From Crocinitomicaceae bacterium (lineage in GTDB: Bacteria > Bacteroidota > Bacteroidia > Flavobacteriales_D > Crocinitomicaceae): a stretch of DNA of 64,000 nt. The stretch is taken from contig JAQVCM010000004.1 of NCBI GenBank assembly GCA_028689775.1, forward strand, positions 62,001 through 126,000, given 5' to 3'. The notes beneath the pieces were generated by a model. It saw only the letters and a program-made list of their open reading frames with translations, made no database searches and was not told the origin of the DNA. The translations under genes and the position numbers were made by a program. Positions 26,047 to 33,330 of this stretch are shown piece by piece (the first letter of the stretch is position 1; each line of letters begins with the position of its first letter).

Positions 26047-27095
26047 ATTTCATCTGTTTTAATTTCAACACTACTGACTACAAATTCTCCATCTTGAATC
26101 AATAAAAATTTTGCTTTTCCTTGGTATAAAAGGTCTAGGCGTCGTTTGGTATTTTGAATTCCAATTCCTAAATCCGTTTCAAATCCCAAAGTTCCATTAT
26201 TGATGATCGATAAACGAACCGTTTGTTTGTCTAATTTTTCTGTGCGAATGATGATCTTTCCGCCAGCAACAATTCTTGAAACACCATGTTTAACGGCATT
26301 TTCAGCTTGCGTCTGAAGTAAAAATGGAGGGATCATAAAACCATTTAGTCGCGTATCCAGTTCCCAAACAACGTTCAATCTTTCCTCAAAACGTATTTTC
26401 TCTAAATCTAAATAATTTTTTACAATTTCTAATTCTTCACCAAGAGAAATGAATTCATTCTTTCCAAAAACAAGTGAACTACGCAGTAAATTTGACAGCG
26501 CAGTGATTGATTTTTTTGCATTTGCCGGTTCAATGTCAATCAACGCGCGGATACTATTTAAGGAATTGAAGAGAAAATGTGGATTCAATTGCGACCTTAA
26601 ATTACTTAATTCAACCTCATTTTGAATGGACTGCAATTGCAAACTATACAATTCTTGATTGTGTGCTCTCCTAAAATAATGGTAGGTAAAATAGATAACC
26701 AGCCACAAAACCATCAAAATGAAAGCACCTAAAAAGTTAATCGCAAATTTAAAAATCGGATTATCAATTACAATGGATTTATCGTCTTCAATGTTAAACA
26801 CTTTTGAAAAAATCACCAACAAGGAAGTCAAGAGAATAGCGGCGATAACTGCCATTAGAATTAACCTTGGAAAGACTTTCAAAAATCGCATTTCCAACCA
26901 ATCTTTTTTCAAAATGATTAAGCGCATCAGATGTGAAATGGTGGCACCAGTGAAAATCAGGAACACCAAAGAGGCCCAAAAACCTGAATTAATTTCTTTG
27001 GCTGATTGAGCAAATGTGGCAAGAATGGTCAAACCTGTATAAACAAGCCAACCAATAGTTTGAGCAGTCCAATAAAGCTTTTTTTGCGTGTACAT
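26043..27095 (-). CDS. LytS-type sensor histidine kinase
   Basis: The 350-residue kinase has four hydrophobic helices in residues 8-145 as sensor and anchor. The His_kinase segment contains LRSQLNPHFLFNSLNSIRALI (phospho-acceptor His near residue 193). The ATPase part has LQTQAENAVKHGVSRI (N box) and LGIGIQNTKRRLDLLY (G box). It phosphorylates the downstream LytTR regulator; the two form one operon with a 4-base overlap. No extracellular sensor domain is present, so the signal is probably sensed in the membrane. Confidence 0.9.
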   Translation of the reverse strand: MYTQKKLYWTAQTIGWLVYTGLTILATFAQSAKEINSGFWASLVFLIFTGATISHLMRLIILKKDWLEMRFLKVFPRLILMAVIAAILLTSLLVIFSKVFNIEDDKSIVIDNPIFKFAINFLGAFILMVLWLVIYFTYHYFRRAHNQELYSLQLQSIQNEVELSNLRSQLNPHFLFNSLNSIRALIDIEPANAKKSITALSNLLRSSLVFGKNEFISLGEELEIVKNYLDLEKIRFEERLNVVWELDTRLNGFMIPPFLLQTQAENAVKHGVSRIVAGGKIIIRTEKLDKQTVRLSIINNGTLGFETDLGIGIQNTKRRLDLLYQGKAKFLLIQDGEFVVSSVEIKTDEI

Positions 27096-27216
27096 GGAAA
27101 CAAAGATAATAGCTTGCTGAAATAAATGGTCATCTCTTTATGAACTATGTATAATATGATCCAATTCAAAACTCCAAATAAAACCCTAAATTTGAACTTG
27201 AAATGACTAAATCACC

Positions 27217-28134
27217 ATGTTAAACCCTCGATACGTCTTATTCTTTCTTTTGTTTTTTCAACTTTTTTCCTTGAAAGCACAATTTAAATCGAATCCACAC
27301 TTTGGGTTTCAGGCAGGATTTATCGTCAACATCGGTACGAATGTCAATGCGATTGGTGCAAATTTGGGTGTTTATTACTCCGATTTCTTTTATCAATTCA
27401 ATGCCAATACACAACTTAAATTCAACGCGACAAGTTACGGAAATCGCGTTCACTTTTGGGAAAACAGAACGGCGATCGGACTGGTTTTACTTGCTGGAAA
27501 ACGAAATCTTGAACCCGATTTTCAACTCGATGGGCTGAATCACCAAACCAAATTCTCGAAAGGAATCGCATACAATTACCTCTTTTTCTTTGATCAAGCA
27601 AAAACCTCACAACGTTCAGGCGCTTGGGCAATTCACCTTAACTATTTTACCTTGGCAATCGAAAATGATGTCTTTGGAAATCAACGAAAAGACCGTTTTA
27701 GAACGCATACGATGCAAGCCACGTATCGCCATCAAGAATGGAAAATTTTCACCAACCTCTTTCTTTGGACTGGTGAAACCGCAAAATCTGTTTGGGATAA
27801 AACTCCGATGGATAAAGCACCAAGTGGCGTAAGAAGATTGAATGAACTTCCGTATGGGAAAACAAGCCACGGAATCATCAGTTTTGGCGCAAGCAAACTC
27901 TTGGACTTTGGTCAAGTAGCATCTTTGAAGGTTGGTTACGATTCAGAACAAACGCGTCACATCGTTCAAAATCGCTTAGGTCACGACTTGATCTTTCTAC
28001 CAAAAAGTTTCAAACGAAACACGCCGCACTATCCGCGACTAAACGAAGAAGGAATGCCCGTTTACAAGAAAAAAGAAGTCCGAAAAAACAAATTGTTCTA
28101 TCAAATAAACCTAAACGAAGTTTGGTCAAACTAA
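27217..28134 (+). CDS. secreted protein with polymorphic toxin type 23-like domain
   Basis: The 305-residue protein has a signal peptide (cut near LKAQ) and a body of beta strands that could be barrel-like. The C-terminal third carries the block pattern TSHGIISFGASK, VGYDSEQTRHIVQNRLGHDLIF and LFYQINLNEVW. The SHG, SE-x2-RH-x2-QN and HD blocks match what I recall of the polymorphic toxin type 23 family. No immunity gene is adjacent. In Bacteroidota this domain also appears in stand-alone exported proteins, so a toxin role is uncertain. It is oriented opposite to the kinase gene, 120 bases away. Confidence 0.65.
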   Translation: MLNPRYVLFFLLFFQLFSLKAQFKSNPHFGFQAGFIVNIGTNVNAIGANLGVYYSDFFYQFNANTQLKFNATSYGNRVHFWENRTAIGLVLLAGKRNLEPDFQLDGLNHQTKFSKGIAYNYLFFFDQAKTSQRSGAWAIHLNYFTLAIENDVFGNQRKDRFRTHTMQATYRHQEWKIFTNLFLWTGETAKSVWDKTPMDKAPSGVRRLNELPYGKTSHGIISFGASKLLDFGQVASLKVGYDSEQTRHIVQNRLGHDLIFLPKSFKRNTPHYPRLNEEGMPVYKKKEVRKNKLFYQINLNEVWSN

Positions 28135-28258
28135 GCTGAAAAAGTACTGCGTTTAGATCAAAAAAATCACCATTCTCTTTTTTTCCTCTCTGTTTTCTCT
28201 GTTTCATTTGTGTTTAAAAACGAACACGAATCCTTCAAAAATCACTACATTTACCCGC

Positions 28259-29326
28259 ATGATTTCATCCTTAAAAATAATCGATGCGTCAACCGTATTG
28301 GCTGGACCATCCGTAGGAATGTTTTTTGCTGAATTGGGCGCTGATGTTCTGAAAATTGAAAACGCTAAATTTCCAGATGTTACCAGAACTTGGAGAACGG
28401 CAACTGAAAGCACGGAATCGCCTGTTTCTGCATATTTTTCAAGCATCAATTACGGTAAAAAATACCGGTCCTTAGATTTAAAAAATTCCGAAGATCGATT
28501 GCAGTTTTTAGTCTTGATTAAAGACGCCGATATTTTGATTAGCAATTTTAAAAAAGGTGATGCTGAAAAATTTGGAATTACGGATGACGTTCTTCAAGAA
28601 ATAAACCCACAGTTAATACACGGAAAAATATCTGGTTTTGGTTTGGATTCCGATCGAGTTGCTTACGACCTCATCCTACAAGCAGAAACTGGTTACATGT
28701 CTATCAACGGAACACCAGCCAGCGGACCTTTGAAAATGCCTGTTGCGTTTATCGATGTCTTGGCAGCGCACCACTTGAAAGAAGCGATTTTGATTGCTTT
28801 GTTAGAAAGAACAAAAACCAATTTAGGAAAAACTGTTCACGTTTCTTTGTACGATGCCGCCGTTGCCAGTTTGGTCAATCAAGCTTCTGCTTATTTGATG
28901 ACGAATACCATTCCACAGAAAATCGGAAGTTTACATCCAACAATTGCACCGTATGGTGAGATTTTCACAACGCAAGATCAAGAGCAAATCACCTTTGCAA
29001 TTGGAAACGATACGCATTTTCAGAAATTGTGCCTGTATTTAGATGCGGAAGAATTAGCGCTTGATTCTCGTTTTGAGCACAACCAACAACGCGTGATTCA
29101 CAGAGTTGAATTGCTTGAAATTCTACAAGAAAAAATCAGCACAAGAAAAACAGCAGCCATTTTAAATTGGATGGAAATACAGCACGTTCCTTGCGGAAAA
29201 ATTAAAAATATTGCAGAAGTATTTGAAAGTGAAAAAGCCAAAACATTGATTCGAACAGAAATCATTGAAGGTCAAGAAACAAAAAGAGTAAGTTCAATTG
29301 CTTTTCAAACAGTAAAACCGATTTAA
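28259..29326 (+). CDS. class III CoA-transferase (CaiB/BaiF family)
   Basis: The 355-residue enzyme would transfer CoA between organic acids. The N-terminus MISSLKIIDASTVLAGPSVGMFFAELGADVLKIE is the family signature. FSSINYGKKYRSLDLKN is a second conserved block, and PVAFIDVLAAHHL (about residue 155-170) carries the catalytic Asp. The start at 28259 is preferred over one 17 codons upstream because the family begins with L-x-G/I-IDxSTVLAGP. The length is slightly below the usual 380-400. The substrate is unknown. The GNAT gene follows 25 bases later and may be cotranscribed. Confidence 0.85.
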   Translation: MISSLKIIDASTVLAGPSVGMFFAELGADVLKIENAKFPDVTRTWRTATESTESPVSAYFSSINYGKKYRSLDLKNSEDRLQFLVLIKDADILISNFKKGDAEKFGITDDVLQEINPQLIHGKISGFGLDSDRVAYDLILQAETGYMSINGTPASGPLKMPVAFIDVLAAHHLKEAILIALLERTKTNLGKTVHVSLYDAAVASLVNQASAYLMTNTIPQKIGSLHPTIAPYGEIFTTQDQEQITFAIGNDTHFQKLCLYLDAEELALDSRFEHNQQRVIHRVELLEILQEKISTRKTAAILNWMEIQHVPCGKIKNIAEVFESEKAKTLIRTEIIEGQETKRVSSIAFQTVKPI

Positions 29327-29350
29327 GATCCAACTTAACAACCACAAAGA

Positions 29351-29788
29351 ATGAATTTAGAAATTCGCTCCCCACAAACCGATGCAGAATGGAATAATTA
29401 TTATGATCTTCGGTATCGCATTTTAAGAAAACCACTTGGACAGCCGATGAGCACGGTAAAAACCGAAGAAGATGACACGGCAACTCACTTTGCATTGTAC
29501 GAAGACAAGCAACTCAGAGCAATCACTCGTTTAGACTTAAAGGAAAATTCTGGTGCACAAGTTCGCTTCGTAGCGGTTGATACTGAATTGCAAGGAAAAG
29601 GCTTTGGCAAGAAATTGATGTTGGGAATTGAGGAATATTGTAAGCAACATAAAATTCAGAAAATTGAATTACAAGCCAGAGAAAATGCTGTTGATTTTTA
29701 TTTGAGTTTGGATTATAAGCTGATAGCGAAAACCAATTTGTTGTTTGGATTGGTGCAGCATTATTTGATGACGAAGGAACTCAAATAG
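29351..29788 (+). CDS. GNAT family N-acetyltransferase
   Basis: The 145-residue protein has the acetyl-CoA-binding motif A segment VRFVAVDTELQGKGFGKKLM (Q-x-G-x-G/A type, near residues 77-96) and motif B ELQARENAVDFYLSLDYKL (near 112-130). The length is typical. The N-terminal DEWNNYYDLRYRILRKPLGQP block is found in ElaA/acyl-homoserine-like GNATs of this phylum. The substrate is unknown. It follows the CoA-transferase gene on the same strand at 25 bases. Confidence 0.85.
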   Translation: MNLEIRSPQTDAEWNNYYDLRYRILRKPLGQPMSTVKTEEDDTATHFALYEDKQLRAITRLDLKENSGAQVRFVAVDTELQGKGFGKKLMLGIEEYCKQHKIQKIELQARENAVDFYLSLDYKLIAKTNLLFGLVQHYLMTKELK

Positions 29789-29802
29789 TGTTCAAAAAAC
29801 CT

Positions 29803-30465
29803 CTAAATTCCTTTTGATCTTGCAGAAATAATCACATTGGGAACTCTATCAATCGTTTCTGAAATCTTCGGTAATTCTTTATTAATCCAACTCATTACTC
29901 TTAATATTCTACGATGAGTTTTCTCTAATTCATCTAATTTCCACGAAATTGGTTCGTGATGAAAAACTCTATTTCTAAAATCTCTTATTTTATTAATCGG
30001 TGCCGAGACCTTATTTCTTTGCCTTATCTGCTTATCCTTGAATGGAAAAGCTTTTCTCAATGGTTTCCATAAAACTAACTCATATTCTGCATTAAAAAGT
30101 CTTACCCAAAATCCCAAAGGCAGTTCAGCAATCACTTTATGTGCTGTAACTAATTCATTTCGGTTTTCAATATGTTTTATTGCAGTATTAATACTTGTTT
30201 TTAAATTCTTTAAAACAGGGTAGTTCTCTATTATTAAATACCAATCATCTGTCCCAAAAAACGCTACCAATTCCCTGTTGAGGCTATTTCTAAAAGCAAT
30301 TTCAAACAAGGACAAAACAGAATAAAATGATTCAGACAATTCTACGTTACACGTGTAGTGACAAATTGCCTTTTGCTCGTCATTGGGATAACGATTAAAA
30401 TATTTTTCCATTCTCTGTGTTGAGAAAACTTTTTCATAATAATGTCTATCCATAAGTTTTTTCAT
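29803..30465 (-). CDS. Abi_2 (AbiF/AbiD-like) abortive infection protein
   Basis: The 220-residue protein matches Abi_2 proteins, which kill or arrest phage-infected cells. Visible features are MEKYFNRYPNDEQKAICHYTCN, LSLFEIAFRNSLNRELVAFF and LPLGFWVRLFNAEYELVLW. Near the end lies NKIRDFRNRVFHHEPISW (about 158-175), containing the RN-x3-H HEPN ribonuclease motif followed by HEPI. Cytoplasmic ribonuclease activity is inferred from the HEPN motif. A compact candidate ncRNA is encoded just beyond its start on the other strand, a link known for AbiF-type genes. The start MKKLMD at 30465 overlaps the RNA's promoter; the internal ATG four codons later is an alternative. Confidence 0.8.
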   Translation of the reverse strand: MKKLMDRHYYEKVFSTQRMEKYFNRYPNDEQKAICHYTCNVELSESFYSVLSLFEIAFRNSLNRELVAFFGTDDWYLIIENYPVLKNLKTSINTAIKHIENRNELVTAHKVIAELPLGFWVRLFNAEYELVLWKPLRKAFPFKDKQIRQRNKVSAPINKIRDFRNRVFHHEPISWKLDELEKTHRRILRVMSWINKELPKISETIDRVPNVIISARSKGI

Positions 30466-30472
30466 ATCTTTG
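30465..30472 (+). promoter_or_regulatory. -7 element of candidate abi-linked RNA
   Basis: TATCTTTG matches the Bacteroidota consensus TAnnTTTG on the plus strand. It sits exactly over the abi start codon and directly before the hairpin RNA. A clear TTTG at -33 is not visible, which weakens the call. Confidence 0.45.
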
Positions 30473-30477
30473 TAGTA

Positions 30478-30538
30478 AGCTGTCCCGGTAGTTCCTCTCC
30501 TAGATATTAGATGCTAGTGATGAATCCGGGTTTTTTTA
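30478..30538 (+). ncRNA. candidate abiF-type small RNA with intrinsic terminator
   Basis: A segment of about 60 bases begins at AAGCTGTCCCGG and ends in CCGGG followed by seven T. CCCGG (about 30484-30488) and CCGGG form the closing stem. Inside it CTAG at about 30499-30502 can pair with CTAG at about 30514-30517. The layout of promoter, short structured RNA and terminator is a complete transcription unit divergent from the Abi_2 gene. A structured RNA motif is known to accompany abiF-like genes. That motif's exact consensus was not checked, and minus-strand transcription as a 5' leader of abi is the alternative. Confidence 0.6.
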
Positions 30539-30781
30539 TGTCTAATGTTTTTCAACGTTAAACTTCAGCAAATTCATTCTACATACTTTACAGCATCTTA
30601 AAGTTCAATCATTTTAATTCGGAGATCATTTTTACCTTATTAAAGATATTGAAATTTATGCAATCAAAAGCTGTTTTTCAAAAGATCTTAAATGATTTTT
30701 TCTTTAATTCTCTTTCACCGTCATCAACAATTCACTGTCAAAAGCATACGAAATAACTATTTATTCCAGTGGAAATCTAAA
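30539..30781. other. intergenic region, nothing recognised
   Basis: This AT-rich stretch lies between the abi-linked RNA and the stop of the SiaB-like gene. No reading frame, hairpin or repeat stands out. Confidence 0.4.
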
Positions 30782-31381
30782 TCAATTCCCACTCCCACCA
30801 TTCGATGACATCACAAAGAAATCAATCGAAAACAACGAGTAATCTTTATTGATTGGATAAAATTCGTAATTCAATTTTGATTTTGATTTCATCTTGATGT
30901 TGATGAATCCAAGTCCTGAACCGCCTTTGTTTGCCAAAATGGATTTACTCAAAACATCCGTAAAACGTTCCTTAATTTCATTTTCCGATAGCGAATTCAA
31001 ATGATCTAACAAATGAACCATTTGATTGATTAAGGAATTTTGAATCAAGTTTCCGAGTAGAATTTTATAACCATTTGGATCTTTTGCAAAAATAAAAATT
31101 CCATTTTGAATTCCTTCACTGTTCGATTCACCGTGTTTACGGATGTTTCCCAAACCTTCAAGAAGGATGGAAAACATGCGTCGAATCAAATCCTTTTTTT
31201 CGTTGTATGAAATCAATAATTCTTCAGAACTTTCTGCTAAACTGATAATCAAATCCTCAGAGAAAATTCCGCAGTGCCGCATGATAACAGCGACCCCTTG
31301 CTCCTTCTTAACTTTTTCAAGGATTTTCTTAAATACGGCCGCTGATTCGGTAACGGTTAAAAGTTCTTCAGAATGATTCAT
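30782..31381 (-). CDS. SiaB-like protein kinase (DUF6272)
   Basis: The 199-residue protein resembles SiaB, a GHKL-type kinase that acts on an anti-sigma-antagonist-like partner. The N-box-like segment LLEGLGNIRKHGES (about 90-103) and the G-box-like NKGGSGLGFINIKMK (about 155-169) are in the right order and spacing. The N-terminal block MRHCGIFSEDLIISLAES is also family-like. In characterised systems SiaB works against the phosphatase SiaA. No SiaA, SiaC or SiaD partner is adjacent. It is a single gene. Confidence 0.75.
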   Translation of the reverse strand: MNHSEELLTVTESAAVFKKILEKVKKEQGVAVIMRHCGIFSEDLIISLAESSEELLISYNEKKDLIRRMFSILLEGLGNIRKHGESNSEGIQNGIFIFAKDPNGYKILLGNLIQNSLINQMVHLLDHLNSLSENEIKERFTDVLSKSILANKGGSGLGFINIKMKSKSKLNYEFYPINKDYSLFSIDFFVMSSNGGSGN

Positions 31382-31424
31382 AAAGTTGATTTCGAACTCA
31401 AATATACGTAAAAGGAATCAACTT

Positions 31425-31910
31425 TTATTTGCCTTTTTCTTTGATCTTGGTGAAAATTTCACTCACTGCTGGACAAATTAAGGAATTGGTCAAAGTCAAA
31501 TCTAAAATCTGAAACATGTTCTTGCGATCTGTATGCGGATATTCTCGACAAGCCAAAGGACGATCTTCGTATATTGAACAGGTATTGTCATCGTCCAAAA
31601 ACGCACAAGGAGATGTTTGTAACACGTAATCTTTTTCTTCATCCATTCTCAAATACGTCTCAATAAACTTGCCGATTGGCATGCGTAATCTCTTGGCAAT
31701 GCGCTTCACATCCACGTCTCTAAAAATTGGACTAGTTGTTTTACAACAATTTGCACACGACAAACAATCGATTTTCTTAAAAACTTTGATATGTTCTGAA
31801 TGGAAAAGCGTGTCCACTTCTCGGTTGTTGGATTTCTTCAATTTTTGAATCAATTTCCGGTTGTCCAGATAATTTTCTTTTGATTGTCCGAGAAGATCTT
31901 TGTAAATCAT
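31425..31910 (-). CDS. YkgJ family cysteine-cluster protein
   Basis: The 161-residue protein has the cysteine pattern of the YkgJ (CxxCxxCC) metal-binding family: IDCLSCANCCKTTSPIF near residues 49-65, then CAFLDDDNTCSIYEDRPLACREYP near 104-127. These cysteines probably bind zinc or an iron-sulfur cluster. The function of the family is not firmly known. The length is normal. The gene is transcribed away from the small membrane gene at 31997. Confidence 0.85.
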   Translation of the reverse strand: MIYKDLLGQSKENYLDNRKLIQKLKKSNNREVDTLFHSEHIKVFKKIDCLSCANCCKTTSPIFRDVDVKRIAKRLRMPIGKFIETYLRMDEEKDYVLQTSPCAFLDDDNTCSIYEDRPLACREYPHTDRKNMFQILDLTLTNSLICPAVSEIFTKIKEKGK

Positions 31911-31996
31911 ATCGCAAAGTTAGGAAATAATTAAAATAGTGAAGAAAATGATTTTACAAATCGCTAAATTTACCAAATCAATAAGCAATCCGTTGT

Positions 31997-32500
31997 ATGC
32001 AAAAAAACTTCTTTCATTATCCGCTTTATTTAAGTTTAGTCGGAACATTCTTTGGTTTGATTTTCTATCTTTTTAATTGGATAGAAGATTCTAAAGTAAT
32101 ATCCTACGCCCTGTTTTTAGTTGGATTTTTAGCGACTGGAATTTCACTGGCGATGTTGAAAAATGCGTCACTTCGAATTCAGCAAGTAGCTTCAATTGCT
32201 GTAATTATTGGTTTTACGCTCTGGATTTTGAGCGTATTTCACGCACTCCCAATTCGCTCCATGTGGACAATTAGTTTGTCCTTGATTGCATTTTCACTCA
32301 TTCTTGGTATGTATGGTTTATGTCATTTTTCAAAAACCTTGAATTTGATTGCCCAGCTTGTAGTTGCTTTGCTGTTTGTTTTCTTGATTGGAATTATTGG
32401 GAATGTAGAACATGCTTGGTTTTATAATTTTGGGATTGGGGTGTTTGTAGTTTTTGCGGTATTGACTTTGGTTGGAGTTGTGGCTAGGGTTGAGAAATGA
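31997..32500 (+). CDS. membrane protein of unknown function
   Basis: The 167-residue protein is almost entirely hydrophobic, with about six transmembrane helices spaced 22-28 residues apart (YLSLVGTFFGLIFYLFNWI, VISYALFLVGFLATGISLAML, VASIAVIIGFTLWILSVF and three more). It has no charged catalytic motif and no family I recognise. It is divergent from the YkgJ gene. Confidence 0.65.
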   Translation: MQKNFFHYPLYLSLVGTFFGLIFYLFNWIEDSKVISYALFLVGFLATGISLAMLKNASLRIQQVASIAVIIGFTLWILSVFHALPIRSMWTISLSLIAFSLILGMYGLCHFSKTLNLIAQLVVALLFVFLIGIIGNVEHAWFYNFGIGVFVVFAVLTLVGVVARVEK

Positions 32501-32698
32501 TGTTTTTTTTTTAAAAAATAAATTCCAATAATTCTTTCACTCGGTCCCTCTTTCGATGGATATCGGGAGGAGGATTTGTGATGAATTTAATTGAAAGAAG
32601 GAAAGGAAAACTATCTTTAATTTAGTTGGTTTAAAAGTTAATCTCACCCCGAAAATCCACCTCAACTAAATTTATTTAGAATCATTTACCCATTTCTG

Positions 32699-32730
32699 TT
32701 TGGGCAAAATAATCATTATTAGTACCTTTG
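32699..32730 (+). promoter_or_regulatory. promoter of the FKBP gene
   Basis: TTTG at 32699-32702 and TACCTTTG at 32723-32730 are separated by 20 bases, the classical Bacteroidota TTTG-N19/21-TAnnTTTG arrangement. The transcript would start shortly before the ATG at 32754. Confidence 0.7.
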
Positions 32731-32753
32731 CATTTCATTCAAAAAAATTGAAA

Positions 32754-33260
32754 ATGACAATAGACATCAACAGCGTTGTATCGTTGAATTACAAACTATC
32801 TAACCACAAAACTGGAGCTCATATTGAGGAAACGAACAGCGATAATCCGTTGGTATTCTTATTTGGAGTTGGTCAATTGATGCCAGAATTCGAAGATAAT
32901 TTACAAGGTAAAAAAGCAGGTGACAAATTTGATTTCGCAATTGAATCAGCAAATGCTTACGGTCCATATAGTGAAGATAACATCGTGATGATCCCAAAAA
33001 CGGTATTCCATACTGAAGAAGGAAAATTCAACGAGGATGAAATTAAAGTAGACGCGGTTGTGCCGATGTCTGACAACGAAGGAAACCACATGCGTGGAAT
33101 CGTTCGCGAAATCAACGAGGAAATGGTGAAAATGGATTTCAACCACCCGTTGGCTGGTTACGATTTACATTTCTCAGGAGATATTTTAGCAGTTCGTGAA
33201 GCATCGAAAGATGAACTAGACCACGGTCACGTTCACGGAGAAGGCGGACACCAACATTAG
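32754..33260 (+). CDS. SlyD-like FKBP-type peptidyl-prolyl isomerase
   Basis: The 168-residue cytoplasmic chaperone should catalyse prolyl cis-trans isomerisation. The FKBP part includes VSLNYKLSNHKTGAHIEETN, PLVFLFGVGQLMPEFEDNLQGKKAGD and ANAYGPYSEDNIVMIPKTVF. An insert-in-flap domain follows (about 75-120), and the end is a metal-binding His-rich tail (HGHVHGEGGHQH). Together these define the SlyD subgroup. I chose the ATG at 32754 because the promoter lies just upstream; an in-frame ATG at 32700 lies inside the promoter. A terminator follows directly. Confidence 0.9.
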   Translation: MTIDINSVVSLNYKLSNHKTGAHIEETNSDNPLVFLFGVGQLMPEFEDNLQGKKAGDKFDFAIESANAYGPYSEDNIVMIPKTVFHTEEGKFNEDEIKVDAVVPMSDNEGNHMRGIVREINEEMVKMDFNHPLAGYDLHFSGDILAVREASKDELDHGHVHGEGGHQH

Positions 33261-33278
33261 AAAAAGGATTTTTTCAAC

Positions 33279-33315
33279 CGAACCGATTTAGACTTATCTA
33301 AATCGGTTTTTTTAT
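33279..33315 (+). terminator. terminator after the FKBP gene
   Basis: AACCGATTTA pairs with TAAATCGGTT and is followed by seven T. It lies about 20 bases after the FKBP stop. Confidence 0.85.
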
Positions 33316-33330
33316 TTAATTTCGCAGGTT

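Noticed and set aside
30478-30538. reading the abi-linked segment as a simple terminator of an upstream plus-strand gene
   Set aside because: No plus-strand gene ends before it; the neighbouring gene is on the minus strand, so an independent small RNA is more likely.
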